DNA from: Taudactylus pleione
Taxonomy: Eukaryota; Chordata; Amphibia; Anura; Myobatrachidae
DNA length: 64,000 nucleotides
Direction: 5' to 3'
Assembly (NCBI GenBank): GCA_031769625.1
Contig: JAUIMM010000636.1
Span: forward strand, 2,569,501 to 2,633,500
Shown: positions 1 through 12,380 of the stretch, piece after piece
Numbering within the stretch: the first letter of the stretch is position 1
How the letters are laid out: each line of letters begins with the position of its first letter
Made by a program: the position numbers and the translations under genes
Notes under the pieces: generated by a model
Database searches by the model: none
What the model was told of the DNA's origin: nothing
Seen by the model: only the letters and a program-made list of their open reading frames with translations

Positions 1-1999
1 TTGCAAAAATGGGGCTTTTCATGTCTAATTGGATATGGCCCTCAGTAAAACACAAAAGCAGTTTCTTGTATTAGCAGAAACTAGTGTGCAGTCTGTATGA
101 CAGACTGGCAGCAGACACATCTCACTGAGTATCAGATCCTCTATTGTTAACTTTTGTTGTATCCTTGAATGTTTGCTTAATAAATGTACAAAACCTGGCT
201 ACATATTAAAGAGTATAATAATTCTTATACACTCTAAACAATTCTGTGTTCATGACTTCTGAGGGCAAAGATACAGACGAATCAATGCTGTAATGTTCAC
301 TTTTTAATGTGATACTTTTCTTAACACATCTAAGTCATGGTGTCAGATTGGATTGTCACTTCAGATCAGCAATTAGCCTTTAATTAATTATTCTTAACTC
401 ACTTATTGAAAGAAATCTTCTCTCACTAGCTAAATGTTTAAATTGAGTTTGCCGCCATTGTGCCCTGATTTTTTAAATTTAATTTTTATTTTACTTTTTG
501 TGTTGCTCTTTATTTGTTTGACTCTACAAACTAAATAGATTTTTGGAGATAGGGATAGACACAAAGCTGCCTAATGTATGAAAAGTACAACATACAGTGA
601 TTGATGTTTCACAATAAATAGGGATTTTTCAGGCTAGATAAAGTGTACAAGCATTACATAATACATTTTTCTTCTTCATAATGAGAAGTATATAATAAAA
701 TATATGTGATATAATGTGAAAATAAGTGTTTAAATGTTTAATAGCAATTATTGCAAGTCACAGATTTTTTTCCCCACTTAACATTTTCATGTTCTGCAGG
801 TGAACAAGTGGCATGAAAATGCCAGTGGATATAAAATCTAAAAATGAAATTATAGTGAATACCCTAGAGAAACTTCAGATGATGTGAAAATTAATCTCAG
901 CATGTCAGAAAAGTTAGCAATAGAATCTCTAAGAGTAGATGGCAATATCAAGAACCCTCTTTGGACTTGCAATCGAGGGAATATGATTTTCTCCATATGA
1001 CACCACTTGACTTCTTGGTTAGACCTAAACAAGCTACTTTTTTTTTTAAACTTAGAATATAATGTTACTGTACAGTAAGTTGGATATTTGGGTCCATGTC
1101 CATGATGTGAGCCTGGAAAATCTGTTATTTTGTAATTGCATTTACACTTTAAGTATTTTATTGCAAACTAATAGAGTTAACGTCACTAAAAAGTTATATT
1201 TTATAACAACATTATAACTTTTCCAAACATATGTACCTTCTTAGTAAGCAGTGTTAAAAAAAAACACTTTTAAAATGCTTGGTATACAAAGAACTTTATT
1301 ACAATGCTTGGTAATAAAGGACTATATTAAATGGGCAGTATTACAGAATAACATTAATTAATGCTATTTGATAGTACTGGACATAATTAGGGCTTTTTCA
1401 TGTTTTCATTAGACTAACCAAAGAGAATAACATAATGCACTAATGTAGTTCAAAATATAAAGAAGTGTGACTCATTTCTCTATATGGAGAAAGTTTTCCA
1501 ATGCACGTATTGTCTAGGGTCAATATTGTTGAGGCTGCTATATTTAGAGGTCACAACCCTCATGTTAGAATCCAAAACAATGCAATAATACAGTATAAGC
1601 ACTCACCAAGGGCTCAATTCAATTAAACACAAATTGAATAGCGCTGGGGAGGAGCTCCTGGAGCTATTTTAATTAGTGCACTGTTATGTCAGAGAATGCC
1701 CTTTCTCGTGCCTTAAACATGGTGTTTAGTAGCGAGAACCATCATTCTCCGACTTAAGTACCTGCCCTGATGCTGTTTCCACTGCACTATGGGCAGAAAC
1801 GGCATTGTGCCAGCAGTTTTGTCGGATTTCATTTGTGTACAATTCTATTTGGGAAATTTTTTGGAACAGTTTATACCTATGAGGGAAGGTCCATTTAACT
1901 ACTTTACAGGTTATATACATCTTTTAACAGCTATTCCGAATGCCTTTTTAGATTGACACTGTGGAGACATTGTTTTAAGTTTTTGATTTATTTGTGCAA
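1..1999. other. AT-rich sequence without recognisable gene
   Basis: I see no open frame with protein-family character, no RNA gene and no clear repeat ends. Frames of about 60 codons at 850-1032 and 1726-1920 look like chance. A phrase at 1612-1640 (GGGCTCAATTCAATTA) resembles the end of DNA transposons found elsewhere in the window, but no partner inverted end was found. Confidence 0.6.
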
Positions 2000-2589
2000 T
2001 TTTTTATTAAAATACTCAACACCTATAAAGCTGTCTCCTCTATCCCAAAAAAATGTTTTCCAATATGGTCCCAACGTCTAATACTGAGGACAGGGACAAT
2101 ACAGAAGAGGAAACCAAAAAAGAAACCTTGATGCGCTTAACCTGAGATTCTCTATTGTGAGTATGGTACACAATTACTTAATCTACATTGCAAGGTTTTT
2201 TGAGGTTTTAAGGATTGTATCCAATACCTATGAGTAAAGATACCTTGATGTGCATAATAATCTATATACTTCTGTAAGTTGGGGTACGTGACCCACATTT
2301 TAATCGTGGAAAAGTAACTTATAATATTGTTTGGTGGATGACCATGAGTTAGAATTTAAAGAAACCTTTATTGACTTAACCTCACTCCAATATATATATT
2401 GTGAGTGGGGTACGACATTTATCATAACTCTTAAGAAATCTGCATAGAAGACATTTGACTACTTTATTTAATACTAGCTCCACTTTGTGCTTCTTGTTTT
2501 ACATATAACTATACTTCATGAGAATTTGAGGAACATATGGTATATGGAATAATGTCTGAAAGAATCAACATATAATTTCAGACAAAAAT
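2000..2589. other. Non-coding, unclassified, possible old retroelement end
   Basis: No gene is visible. The stretch repeats short phrases about every 200-250 bases (AAACCTTGATGCGCTTAACC, then ACCTTGATGTGC, then GTGAGTATGGTAC and GTGAGTGGGGTACG). This suggests a degenerate tandem terminal segment, perhaps from the Penelope-like element whose endonuclease lies at 3690-3960 on the minus strand. That link is inference. Confidence 0.3.
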
Positions 2590-2770
2590 AAATTGTCCAC
2601 TATATTTGTATCGACCATTTTCATATCAAACTCTTGACCATGTCGACCTTTTGTCCCTGTTGATCTTTTTACAAGTCTAATTTTAGTGTGTGACCTTGTC
2701 CCTGTTGACCTTTTGTCCCTGTCTAACTATTGCCTGTCTAACATCTGGTGTCTATCTAGACATTGTCTAT
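2590..2770. repeat. Short direct repeats around GACCTTTTGTCCCTGT
   Basis: A cluster of short repeats: GACCATGTCGACCTTTTGTC, then GTCCCTGTTGACCTTTTGTC, then runs of CTGTCTAACTA, CTGTCTAACAT and GTCTATCTA. The TGTCGAC flavour recalls the block at 51541-51990, so both may belong to one dispersed family. No ends or target duplications were identified. Confidence 0.45.
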
Positions 2771-3689
2771 CTAATTACTGTCTATCTATAGTCTTGAACC
2801 CGTTGTGATTGGTCCTGATGTTTTTATGAATGTTCATCATTGGTGCATTAAAATAACTGTCAGTAGTATCTGACTGATAGTTGAATTGAGGTTTGTGTGA
2901 GAAAGTGGGGAAAAACACAATGGGATGAGACTTTATTAAAAACACTTTAGGGACTGTGTGTAACTCAGTGTAAATCATATGAGGATAAAGTACTTGGTGG
3001 CATATGTGCATTATAAATCCATTTTGGAGTATATACAGTTCACACTCAATTTTGTGTATATGATGTTGGGAATTAAGTGCAATCTAGAGACTGTAATTGA
3101 ATATATTTCATAAGGTTAGTGAAACAGGTGATATAATTGAATTAAGCATGTATATTGTTATTGTATTCACATTTAAATGTATTAACTGGCTCTGGAGACT
3201 AAATTGATTTATTTAGGGGTGGTGTGGTGCTCTGGAAGCAAAGTACATCTCTCAGAGGTGATGTAGGATTGGTATAGAAGAATGGGGGTGATAAGGGCTA
3301 GTACGTAACACCCCCAGGGGGAAGGATGTATCTAATATGAGTCTAGTTAAAATAATAGAATCAATAATGTGAACTGGATGGTTCAGGGTTTAATGGTACC
3401 TATCTAAACACAAGATGAAGGTATATGGTCTATAGGGTGTGTGGTTTTGTCCTGAGTACCTATCTTTGGTTTATTGATTATAAAAACAATTGCCATTATC
3501 GTAGAGTGTGTAATCGTTGGGTATATAGTTCAGTTTCCAACCGAGGGGTAAAGGATTGGTCGTAGGTATGTATATCACAGTATACATGAGGATACTTATG
3601 ATGAGTACTAACCTTATGTAGGTGTTGACGATATGTGTGGTCCTGAGGAGAAGGATCTTAAATCAGAGAATGGTATGGTTCTTGAGGTC

Positions 3690-3960
3690 CACATTGGAGA
3701 CCTGCTGGAGTCCAATTTTCAAAGTGACAATCCATTTGATTTCTTCTTTACTGAGTAGTTAATCATTATCGCCGCCTGTTCAGTTTTTCTTCACCAGCTA
3801 CATCGCCGCATGTTCAGTTTTTCTTCACAAGCTACATCCTCAAAAAGGATAATAAGGTGGCATCTCTGTTTTTGAAGTGATGTAAAATGCTGTGCTTATC
3901 AAATGCTTTCTAGATGTGTCTTCGGTGTTCATTTAGTCTCTGTTTAAAGGGTCTTGTGGG
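3690..3960 (-). pseudogene. Penelope-like element, GIY-YIG endonuclease remnant
   Basis: The minus strand from 3960 downward reads RPFKQRLNEH, then KHSILHHFKN, and after a frameshift GGDND and LLSKEEIKWIVTLKI. These match in order the C-terminal part of Penelope-type GIY-YIG endonucleases (an R-P-x-K-x-R-x-x-E-H segment, an H-F segment, then RGGD-N followed by L-x-x-x-E-x-x-W-I). In the family this domain nicks target DNA before reverse transcription. The copy is dead: in-frame stops (one right after RRHI), a frameshift and a 35-bp tandem duplication at about 3770-3838. The GIY and YIG motifs themselves are not visible, nor is an RT. A hAT-like fragment begins at about 3972, directly upstream in coding sense, and probably truncated it. 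Confidence 0.65.
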
Positions 3961-3971
3961 GAAAACTTTGG

Positions 3972-4243
3972 ATTTCCGAGTTTAATCTAGTCCTGGCTCT
4001 GATCACTTTTGGGGTTCTGTGTAGAACAGAGTCCCGGCTCGAGTCTGCTGTCAGCTGGAAACTCAGATTTAAAAAACAAGTCTCGGGTTTTGGATTGAAT
4101 GTAAACAGGTTCAAATTACATGATTTTAGCTGTTTTTATAAATTTTAAAGAAATCAAAAACCAAACCCAACACCGAATCCGAACCAAAGCATTTGAGGGT
4201 GGTTTTGACACAACCAAAACATGGGGATCCGCACACATCTCTA
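3972..4243 (-). mobile_element. hAT-like fragment, TAGRGRTG family, one end
   Basis: The plus strand ends in GGATCCGCACACATCTCTA. Its reverse complement begins TAGAGATGTGTGCGGATCC, the terminus shared with elements at 14770, 54905, 56745 and 61375. Inward of the end come the typical CCAAAAC / GTTTTGG-rich tract and GATTTTAGCTGTTTTTATAA, matching the GCTAAAATCACAGAA tract of the other copies. The opposite end was not found. Confidence 0.6.
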
Positions 4244-4656
4244 AAAAAAAATACAAATGAACAAACAACTAAATGTATTTATAATAAACAATGACAAAAG
4301 ACAAGTTATGCTTAAAGACCATAAAAATAACAAGTTGCATATGATAAGGCAAACCCTGAAACAGTGAGGCAGAGTGTAAGAGGGCTTATAGTTGCAAATA
4401 TACTATATAGAAGGTGGGGATATGTTCAGATATGCAGAAATGTGTGGACATTACAGAGAGGAATATGGACGATATTTGGTAATGCTAGTGTTGTAAGGTG
4501 AAAATGGTATAAGCTACAATAATAGGGGGTAATAATCTTTTATGATATATACCAGGTCTCTGTAGATGGGTTTGTTGAGGCAAGGTTAAGGTAAAAGTAT
4601 TAGAGTTGAATAGCAGGGAGAACTAAAGTTTGATTGTGTATGTGTGTGAAGGACTG
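4244..4656. other. Non-coding AT-rich spacer
   Basis: No gene, RNA gene or repeat boundary is visible between the hAT-like fragment and the TAT-flanked element that follows. Confidence 0.5.
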
Positions 4657-4659
4657 TAT

Positions 4660-5434
4660 GGGGCATATTCAATTGGGCGCGAGGCTTAGCGAGGTAAAAA
4701 ACCTCACGCCCAATTTTGGATTACCATGGGTATGCGCGTGCCCGATACCCGTTGTAGCCAATTTAAAAAAAGTGGTCGCAGGGTTTTCAGTTCTGAAAAC
4801 CCCGTGTCACATAACAAAAAAAAAAAGAAATCTTCACTTACCTGCCCGGGGGTCTCCGGGGGTCTCAGCAGCTCCTGGTGACCTCCCCTCTATCTTCTCA
4901 CTGGAGAGGGGGCTGCTGGGAGTCATGGGGCTGGTGGGCGGGGCAAGGGCTGCTGGGAGATGTAGTTCTCCTAGTGCCCATTCCGGGGGCCCACACTGAC
5001 ACTGGGGGGGATACATACACCGGGGTCACATACACACATGCACACACACTCACTCATACTCACTCATACACACTCAAACAAATTGTCATACCCACCGCTG
5101 CTGCAGTAGTTCAGGACCCGACGTTGGATGAAGAAGACAGCACTTTGGTAGGTGAGTAATTACTGTCTAAGTAAGCTAATTGGAAATGTTCAATAGCTTA
5201 ATTAGTCCACAGGGGGGGTACCACCGGGGTGCTAGAGCAAGTCCCGCTGATTTTTCCTAAAATTATCGATTTTAGGAAAAATTATACTTGCTCAAGAAGT
5301 GCGAGAATTAAAACCTCCCAGCGAGTAAAAAAAGAAAAAATCCATAACTATTTGAATAGCAAAAAGCCAGCGCCTGCAGGAATAACCTTGCAGTCGGGTT
5401 TTTTGCTATTCTCGCACCCAATTGAATATGCCCC
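4660..5434. mobile_element. Non-autonomous DNA transposon, 3-bp target duplication TAT
   Basis: The 24-bp terminal inverted repeats begin GGGGCATATTCAATTGGG on both ends, with one mismatch across the 24 bases, and are flanked by TAT (4657-4659 and 5435-5437). A 3-bp duplication with G-rich ends fits PIF/Harbinger-type elements, though TAT is not the classic TWA. The 775-bp interior has no transposase. It holds further inverted segments, e.g. the palindrome around 5256-5283 (CCTAAAATTATCGATTTTAGG), and a GC-rich middle. Frames of 60-121 codons at 4634-5159 lie inside this element and do not resemble proteins. Confidence 0.8.
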
Positions 5435-5437
5435 TAT

Positions 5438-8400
5438 GTGTAGGATGATGTGAGGCCAAAGAGGTACAGAAGTTAAGTTGGTGGAGAGGCTTTTCTAAAT
5501 GGGAGTGAAAGTAGGCAACAAAGTAGTAAATAGCACTGCTGTGGGGAAAATTGTGGCTTGTGACTTGAGGTCCACTTGTATACTTCTCAGGTCTCTCATG
5601 ATCTCATGGATATGGCAGGCCATAGGGGATCAAAACAGAGCTGGTTTCACTGCCCAGGAGGTGGAAGAGGTCACACCCTGAAGCAGTCAACTGCAGTATG
5701 TTTTAGCACCTGGAGACTGGCCATGTGATGAGTGGCTATTCATTGGGTGAGTGTCCATCAGCTGAGAAGTCCTCACAGTCTCCCTCTGAATTGGTCTTCA
5801 GTGAGTCAGGAGCATGTAGATATGTTCTGTTGTCAGATATGTGTTGGCAGTTTGTCCTTCAGCTCCTGTAAGGAAACATAAAATATTAGTAGTCCACAGG
5901 GATGGTGGGTCATGTCAGGAGCTTCAAGAAAGGTCTCAACCACAGTGGCAGTGATAGAATTTACTGGCTCATTTGCAACAGGTTAGGAGGACTAGACTCA
6001 TTGATGGAAGCCCTAGATGGAGAAAGTGAAAAACCAGTAACCCATACAGTCTGTATATAGCACACTTGTAGATGGATAGGGGTGTAATGACAGCAAGTAT
6101 AGATCCAGGACTCTAGGTTTGTAAGCTCCAACTGTGGAAGGATGGATGCAGATTGTGGAGCTGAATGGGAGCTTAGATAGCAATCAACCATTCTTGTTTG
6201 CTCCTCCCCATTCTTCATATCTGTAGTAAGGGTTGCTTGGACTGGATATCATGAGTGTATTTGTAAGGAATTGCTTCAGAGAAGTCTTAGAGAAAATTCT
6301 CACTTCTTACACTACTTGATATACATTGTTCATTTACAAGATAAAGCCAACACCTCCAGTCTCTGAACTTAACTCTATATACCAGGCTATAGCCAATTCA
6401 ATCCTTATTGCCATCAACTCCTCTACTAAATTTAAAAATTAAGATATGTAATTGTAACACATAGCAGACAACGCCATCACTCGTATTTAATAACATATTA
6501 AATCAAGGAATCATTTTGAGATTTGGATAATCACAAAATTAAGTTTTGCCTAAAAAATTGGAATGAGACAAAAATCTGAATCCTGATTTTCCAGCAATTT
6601 TAGCATGCAGAATAAATAGTTCCAAAAACTATGTCAGCATTTGACATATTTTGTTATATGGAAGAATCTGAATGTAATTCTTAACAGTACATTTACATGT
6701 ATTACATGTATTCATAAATAGCTAGATATACAGTACATACATTTAATCTGAGTTTGTGTTCTCAAATGCATTTTTGCAGAGATTTGAGTAAACTAGCCAT
6801 AGGAGAACCATTTAAAAACAGACAGCCAAATTAAAACATAGCTCTCTCCCAACTCCCAAGGCTGATTGTGCAGCTTCAGCAAATATCTGTTCCTATGACT
6901 GGAGTGACTGCACAGACCAAGGGAAATGTATTCATGAAATGCATAGGGGAAGATGGGGCAAGCTCAATCCATCCACAAACTAACCTCCCATTCACCACCC
7001 GGGAATGCCCAATACATTTCCAGGACACTTTGTTTACCATGTACCACAATCAAAACTGTGTCTGTATGCTTATACACCATGGGACACATGTACAGTGCAA
7101 CCTTTTAGCAACTAGACACAATTGAAAAATAATGACTATTTGTGCAAATATCGGCATTGCGTACAACTCATAATCAGAACCTAAGCGTGGTGAGGTCCTC
7201 CATTCCCCCACATGAGGAGTAAACATTCACGCAAAGCTCAGGAGCATTACAGTTCCCTATGTATTTGTATGCCTATTTTTAATTGACTGAATGATATAAA
7301 TGTATATAAGTAAGTATAAATATTAAAATGTTCTACTTGTCTTTTGATCTATTGGGGTCCACTGCAGTGACAAAGCATTCCTCTTGTCCTGAAACTAGGC
7401 AGAGCCCTTCAGGGTTTAACTGCTACACCTACTGTAGGGGAGAGATTTACTAAGGGTTGGGTTAAGCTGTTTTCAGTGATAAACTCCCAATCTAGGAAGT
7501 AGGAGATTTACTAAGGGCATAGATCTCACATGTCAAACTCTAATTCGCAAAACAAATCATGGCATCTTACCATTGGACCAAGATTCCTTGGAATAACATT
7601 GATATCACTGCAAATCACGAATTTACTAAGATTTGTGTTTGCAAATGTGCACCCAAATCTAAAATTAATGCACAAAATGAATAGAGGGCAAAAAAATTGT
7701 GTTGAAGTCAATCTCACCAATCTGTGCAGGCTTTTTAGTTAAAAGTGTATTTAAAGGGTTCATTTCATTTAAAAAAAAAAAAACTCCAAAAGCACACCCA
7801 GCACCAGATGCAAGTGTCTGGTGCTGGTTCATTAAAAACAGGGGACTCCTATGTTTTTTCCCCCGTATTTTTTGAAAAAGAAGTAGATCTGGCGGCATTC
7901 TGAGCGCCAGAATCCCCGTGGTCGGGATTATGACTGTATCCCGCTATATGTGTACATATTATTTCCTATTGTAATCACTAAATGTTACTTAGGTTAATCT
8001 ATGGGATGTGAACTTTATAGCAAGGTCATAGAAGTTATCTGTGCTTGGTCACTATTTATAGTAGTAATAAATTCCCGGTTTCCATTGATAACATTTGTAG
8101 AATAGCTTATAATACAGTTTTATCAATAAGAAATAAAAGTGATTCCTGCAATGCAGACAGTTTTATACATTGTTACTGTTTATTGCTTCTTGTGAGTTAG
8201 TCTTTATCAATATATCCCACTAACCATCTGTGTTGTTCACCGTATGAGGTATTGTGTCAACACTAACCTGCCCCCAGCAAGGTCATCACTTACAGCTTTA
8301 TTTATGCACCGTGCTAAAATCTTATCAGCACACAAATATGTCCAGACTATAATGACATTAATAACATCTAGATAACATAGCAGATAGCTAAGGAAAAATA

Positions 8401-8720
8401 ATGTGACCAGCAGGAGTAACACAAATTGGCAAATACCAATGACTTAACTAATTCCTCCTTTTAAGCCGACATAGAAATATAGCTAAAATGATGTTTTAAT
8501 AACATAGTATAGAGAAAAACAAGGTCAGAAGAAAATACATTTAAGAAACTGTACCTATTTATTCTTAGATGTGAGAGTGAAGCAATTTATTCTATCAAAC
8601 TCAAAAAATGAGTACACTGCATTAAACAGAAATATATATTATATATGATATTGTGGTCTATATCAGGTGATATAAATGTGACTAAAACTTTTTTTCACCA
8701 AACTTCAGCTCAGATAAAGC
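5438..8720. other. Long stretch without recognisable gene
   Basis: No coding or RNA gene could be supported. At 7435-7530 the phrase GAGATTTACTAAGG occurs twice (GGGGAGAGATTTACTAAGGG and AGGAGATTTACTAAGGGC), resembling ends of the TTTACTAAG-type elements (compare 17096 and 53520). A possible remnant runs to about 7920 but no matching inverted end was found. The rest is simple AT-rich sequence. Confidence 0.5.
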
Positions 8721-8721
8721 T

Positions 8722-8960
8722 GACCATACACCAGACCAACTTTCCTTCAACCATCCAACTAGTTGATTGGTTGGAATAAAAATCCGGTAATGCATGAGAG
8801 CAACTGACAATCAGCAATTTGCTCCCAACACCAGAAAACACAAAAAATGTCCCTCAGGCAAGTTGGTTAAATCTGTTTGATTTAAACAACTTGTCTGAAC
8901 AACAGCTTTCGGAAGTTTTCCGGTGTTTGGGAGCAAATGGCTGCTGAACTCCTGTGCACT
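8722..8960 (+). repeat. Dispersed repeat, GCTGACCATACAC family, copy 1
   Basis: Starts near GCTGACCATACACCAGACC and includes TTCAACCATCCAACTAGTTG and TTTGCTCCCAACACCAGAAA. The same landmarks occur in the same order, on the opposite strand, at 48490-48650. The copy contains its own inverted part (TTTGCTCCCAACACC near 8818, GGTGTTTGGGAGCAAA near 8925), so it can fold back. No target duplication was recognised. Confidence 0.6.
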
Positions 8961-9950
8961 GACATGGTTTGCTTCCTGACTTATTTTATGTCTGATCCCT
9001 ATGACATACTTTTCTGGTTTGACCTCAGCTGGTGACCTGCACTCTGTTGCAGGGATCCCTGCTGAAAGCCACAGGTGCATTATGTTCTGTGCCCCTGATC
9101 TAGGTAGTACAAATCCTTAGCTGGTAGTGGTACAGTAGATTGATCCATCATTTTGAATTACAATTATGACAGAATGATCATAAAGTATGGATGGCTGCAG
9201 CTGGTAACCCATCTTCCTAAGACTGACCCCAACATTTGGTTTTAAAGGAAGAAAGACAAAGTGTTCACAATTTATGTAATGTGTACGTGGTGCAACCACT
9301 ACTGACTATTGCTGGTGTGGTACCTTCTGCTTGAGTTCCTCCTCCAATTTAAAATCCCAAAGTGAAAAATGTTATTGCAATCCAAAATACTGCAGCAGAT
9401 TTCTAAATCATTGTTTTATTTATTTTGAACTACTGTACTAGTTTTCCTTATTAAAGGCTAAGTGGAATACAGTATAATGTAATATTACTTTGCTATCTGG
9501 ACAGGCAATGGCTTTTGCCTCTCCCATGTGGCAGCTCTATTAAACAGTTATTCATGACAGTAATACCTTTCCCAGTGCCTTTAATAATATGGGGCAATAT
9601 TCCATTCAGTTGAAAACATACATTTCTGAACTACAAGGGAATAATGAGACATTAATATAATCTTTCCGGCAAGGACTTGCAGATCATGTAAAGGGTGAGT
9701 TCTCATCCTGAAAGCTACCTATAAATATTGATGATCTCAACTCTTTCTATATCAAGGTTAATTTACACTTCTAGGAACGTTCTCTTACACTTCTAGGAAG
9801 TTTCAAACTACAGTAACTCTTTGATTCTTTACTCCAGTTTCTCATCCTGATGAATTTATGTCAGTGGGCAGGGCTGACATCTCCACAGTAACATGAAATT
9901 GGTGATTCAGAAACAAACTTTGATTATATTATGGTGAAGCAGGTCACATC
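8961..9950. other. Non-coding, nothing recognised
   Basis: No gene or repeat boundary is visible. Frames of 60-89 codons on the minus strand (8811-9299) have no family features. Confidence 0.5.
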
Positions 9951-9958
9951 CTTACTTC

Positions 9959-10765
9959 ATGTCCCAAGCACCCTGGTCATTTTGGAAACAGGAAAGAATA
10001 ATGCATATGAAGAAGCCATGTAAGATTCATTCTATCAAACTCCTCAGCCAGCATAATCAACCTGAAATTGTTACTGAGATCTCACTCTATGTAGGTTCTA
10101 TTATCTGCACATTTTTGGCCTTAATTGATTGTGGAACCAATGCAAACTTCATTAATTCGTCAACAGTTTCAAAGTCAGCCTGGACCCTTTACCAATCCCA
10201 GTTTCCCTTAGTTCTGTAAATGGGAATTTTTAGAAAGTAACTGTGAAGGGTCATATTGCAGCACTCCATGAAGTGCTCTTCATTTCCAATTATCCCATCA
10301 TCTTAGGGTTACATTAGTTCCACTTGCACTCTACATCCCTTAATTGGCATTCTGAGCAAATATTGCTTGGGTATCTTATTGCCAATTGTGTCTCACCAGC
10401 AAAACCAATAAAGATCACTAGAATCTTGTCTTCTTCCACCATTTCAGCATGTTTTGTTTGAAAATGTTTTCAGCAAGCAAAATGCAAAGACATTGACTCC
10501 TTATCACAAGTGTGATGCCACCATCATTTATTCCCTGGAAAAACTCCCCCCTACATATTCCATTGCCCTTACCAGAATGCAAAACACCATGGCTGAGATC
10601 ATTTCAGAAAATATTGAAAGATGTTTTATAAGGAAATCTAGTTGACTAGAATGATCAGACTTTTTCTTTATGAAGTAGAAAGATGGTGGATTATGTATGT
10701 GTATAGATTACTTTCTAAATGCTATAACACTCTTCAAATATTAACCACTGACACTTATAACAGAG
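9959..10765 (+). pseudogene. Ty3/Gypsy retrotransposon pol remnant (protease to start of RT)
   Basis: Three consecutive pieces of Gypsy polyprotein lie in order. First is a retropepsin-like segment, TFLALIDCGTNANFIN (about 10108-10155), where the catalytic D-S/T-G triplet is DCG. Next comes MFENVFSKQNAKTL with a following LPPTYS (about 10454-10560), like the conserved segment before RT, ending in ENIERCFIRKSS (10645). Then K-DGGLCMCIDYFLNAIT (about 10680-10730) matches RT motif KDG-LR-CIDYR-LN. Stops and frameshifts separate the pieces (for example after 10219, and a stop just before KDGG). Protease and RT would have matured the polyprotein and copied the RNA. No YVDD box, RNase H, integrase or flanking LTR was seen. 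It stops abruptly where a PLE-like terminal module starts at about 10768. Confidence 0.75.
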
Positions 10766-10767
10766 CC

Positions 10768-11270
10768 CCCCATCTATAAAAATCCCTAGAGATGATGGTC
10801 GAAAGACTTTTAGAGGGTTGTAACGCACTAGTCACTAATTTTGATTCGAGGTTGGGGGCCTTCCTATAGATATGGACAGGTTTGTTGGGAATCGTAATCC
10901 CAATCACTGGATCCTTTTTAAGGATAGAGGGTGGAAAACACACTATCCTTATGTTTTGACAAAGGCTCCTAAGTGAGCCAAAACACATTGATGAAGTGTG
11001 ATCCATGTTTACTTTATTGATCCAGAGGTATGTAATTTGAAACTTGTTTTTAAATATTATTTGTTTGATTTGGAAATCTGGATTCCATTTTGAATGGCTT
11101 TCTCTGTCTTTACATAATTTATGTATCTTGCAAATATATTTGTGTATAAAGTTTTTTCATTGTATTGCACTTTTGGACCTTTTAAATTTGAGTCTTTTTG
11201 AGATGTTTCTGTTTGGACTATATATTGGATAAGATTGATTTGAAGCACCACCTTGAAATAAACCTTTATG
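10768..11270 (+). mobile_element. Penelope-like terminal segment
   Basis: It begins directly where the Gypsy remnant ends. It carries a hammerhead-like core (10956-10990) and, about 270 nt further, GAAATAAACCTTTATGGG with a polyadenylation-type AATAAA. The same order (hammerhead-like core, then AATAAACCTTTTGG) occurs in the PLE at 45454-46265. Assignment rests on this parallel and on the known presence of hammerhead motifs in PLE terminal repeats. Confidence 0.5.
10956..10990 (+). ncRNA. Hammerhead-ribozyme-like core, decayed
   Basis: TTGACAA (consensus CUGANGA, two mismatches) is followed by a 5-bp stem GGCTC/GAGCC at 10964-10968 and 10975-10979, then AAAA in place of GAAA, then CACATTG where related copies show CACGTTG or CGTCG. 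Changes of CCGAAACG to CCAAAACA are what CpG decay would give. Probably inactive. Confidence 0.5.
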
Positions 11271-11397
11271 GGAAAGATTTACATCCTTGAATTGTGAGTT
11301 CGGTACACCGATTCAGCACCTATATATCAAAGATACCTTCATATGATTTTCTTCTATTCACTATATAGTGAGTAACAGTACGTAGTGCCTTCTTGTT

Positions 11398-12380
11398 GTA
11401 ACATGGTCACGACTTGTCTCCTTTGAGTAGTTTGCCCAGCCAGGATGGGGTTACTCCAGTTTCTCCTATTACTAGGAGATCGGCATGCCTCAGGAAGTGA
11501 CGTGTCATCCACAGTGCAGCGTGATTTGTACACCTCCTATTTGTACACACTGGACTTTTGCCGCCTCACCGACTATAGTGTATCTGTGAGTTCCATCGGC
11601 TTGGCTGCATGGTCAGCATTCTGTTCCTCCTCGTGGTGCAGATTTTGGCCTTCACTAAGTGGCTTCCGTGCTATCTCTGGCTCTCCAGCTTCCCTACGGC
11701 TTCTTAGCCACACTTATACTACCGTGCTGCTGTCGGCTCTCCAAGCCGCAGCACTGACTACCAACTCCTCTACCGCCGGCTCTTGCCGCACATTCAGCTA
11801 TTGCCGCACCAACAGCTTCCGTACTGTCCCCGGCTCTGCAGCTTCTTCTTCGGCTTCTAGGCCACACCTACACCACCGTGCTGCCATCGGCTCTCCAAGC
11901 CGCAGCATTTACAGTTAACTGTCTACCACCAGCTATTGCCGCACCATCGGCGCACAAGCCGCACCATTGGCATCATCTGCACATTTGCAGCACCATTGGC
12001 TCCCAAAGCCACAGCATTACTATTAACTGTCTGCCATGGGCTATCACCACACCATCGGTGCACAAGCCGCACCATGAGAACCTTTGGCGCATCATCAGCA
12101 CATAAGCCGCACCATCGGCACAGTAGACACACCGTTGGTACACTTCATACCATCGGCTCCCAAGCCGCATCTCTCCAGCTGTATCACCTGCTCTTCCTGA
12201 CAAGACTCTTTCCTTTAATCTCAGGATTCCAGTCGACACTCCTGTAAGCTTCTACTACTCCGAGCAGTAAGTCCAGGCAGCCGCCTAAGTATCGGAGAGC
12301 TATTAATCTCTAAGGGAACAACGGGCAGTTGTTAGTGGTGGAAGACCTTGTAGCCTGAGTTCTAGATGGCTTACTAGGAG
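11398..12380 (+). repeat. C-rich degenerate tandem repeats
   Basis: Phrases such as CATCGGCTCTCCAAGCCGCA, GCCGCACCATCGGCGCAC and CACAAGCCGCACCAT recur many times between about 11640 and 12170. This gives compositionally biased open frames on both strands (up to 157 codons at 11445-11918) that I do not regard as genes. It follows the PLE-like segment and may be part of its leader, or of the Gypsy element; the sequence does not decide. Confidence 0.55.

Noticed and set aside
4634..5159. Open frames of 93-121 codons
   Set aside because: They lie within the TAT-flanked DNA element, have low-complexity composition and overlap on both strands.
11445..12247. Open frames up to 157 codons on both strands
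   Set aside because: They follow C-rich degenerate tandem repeats; peptides are repetitive and strand-symmetric.
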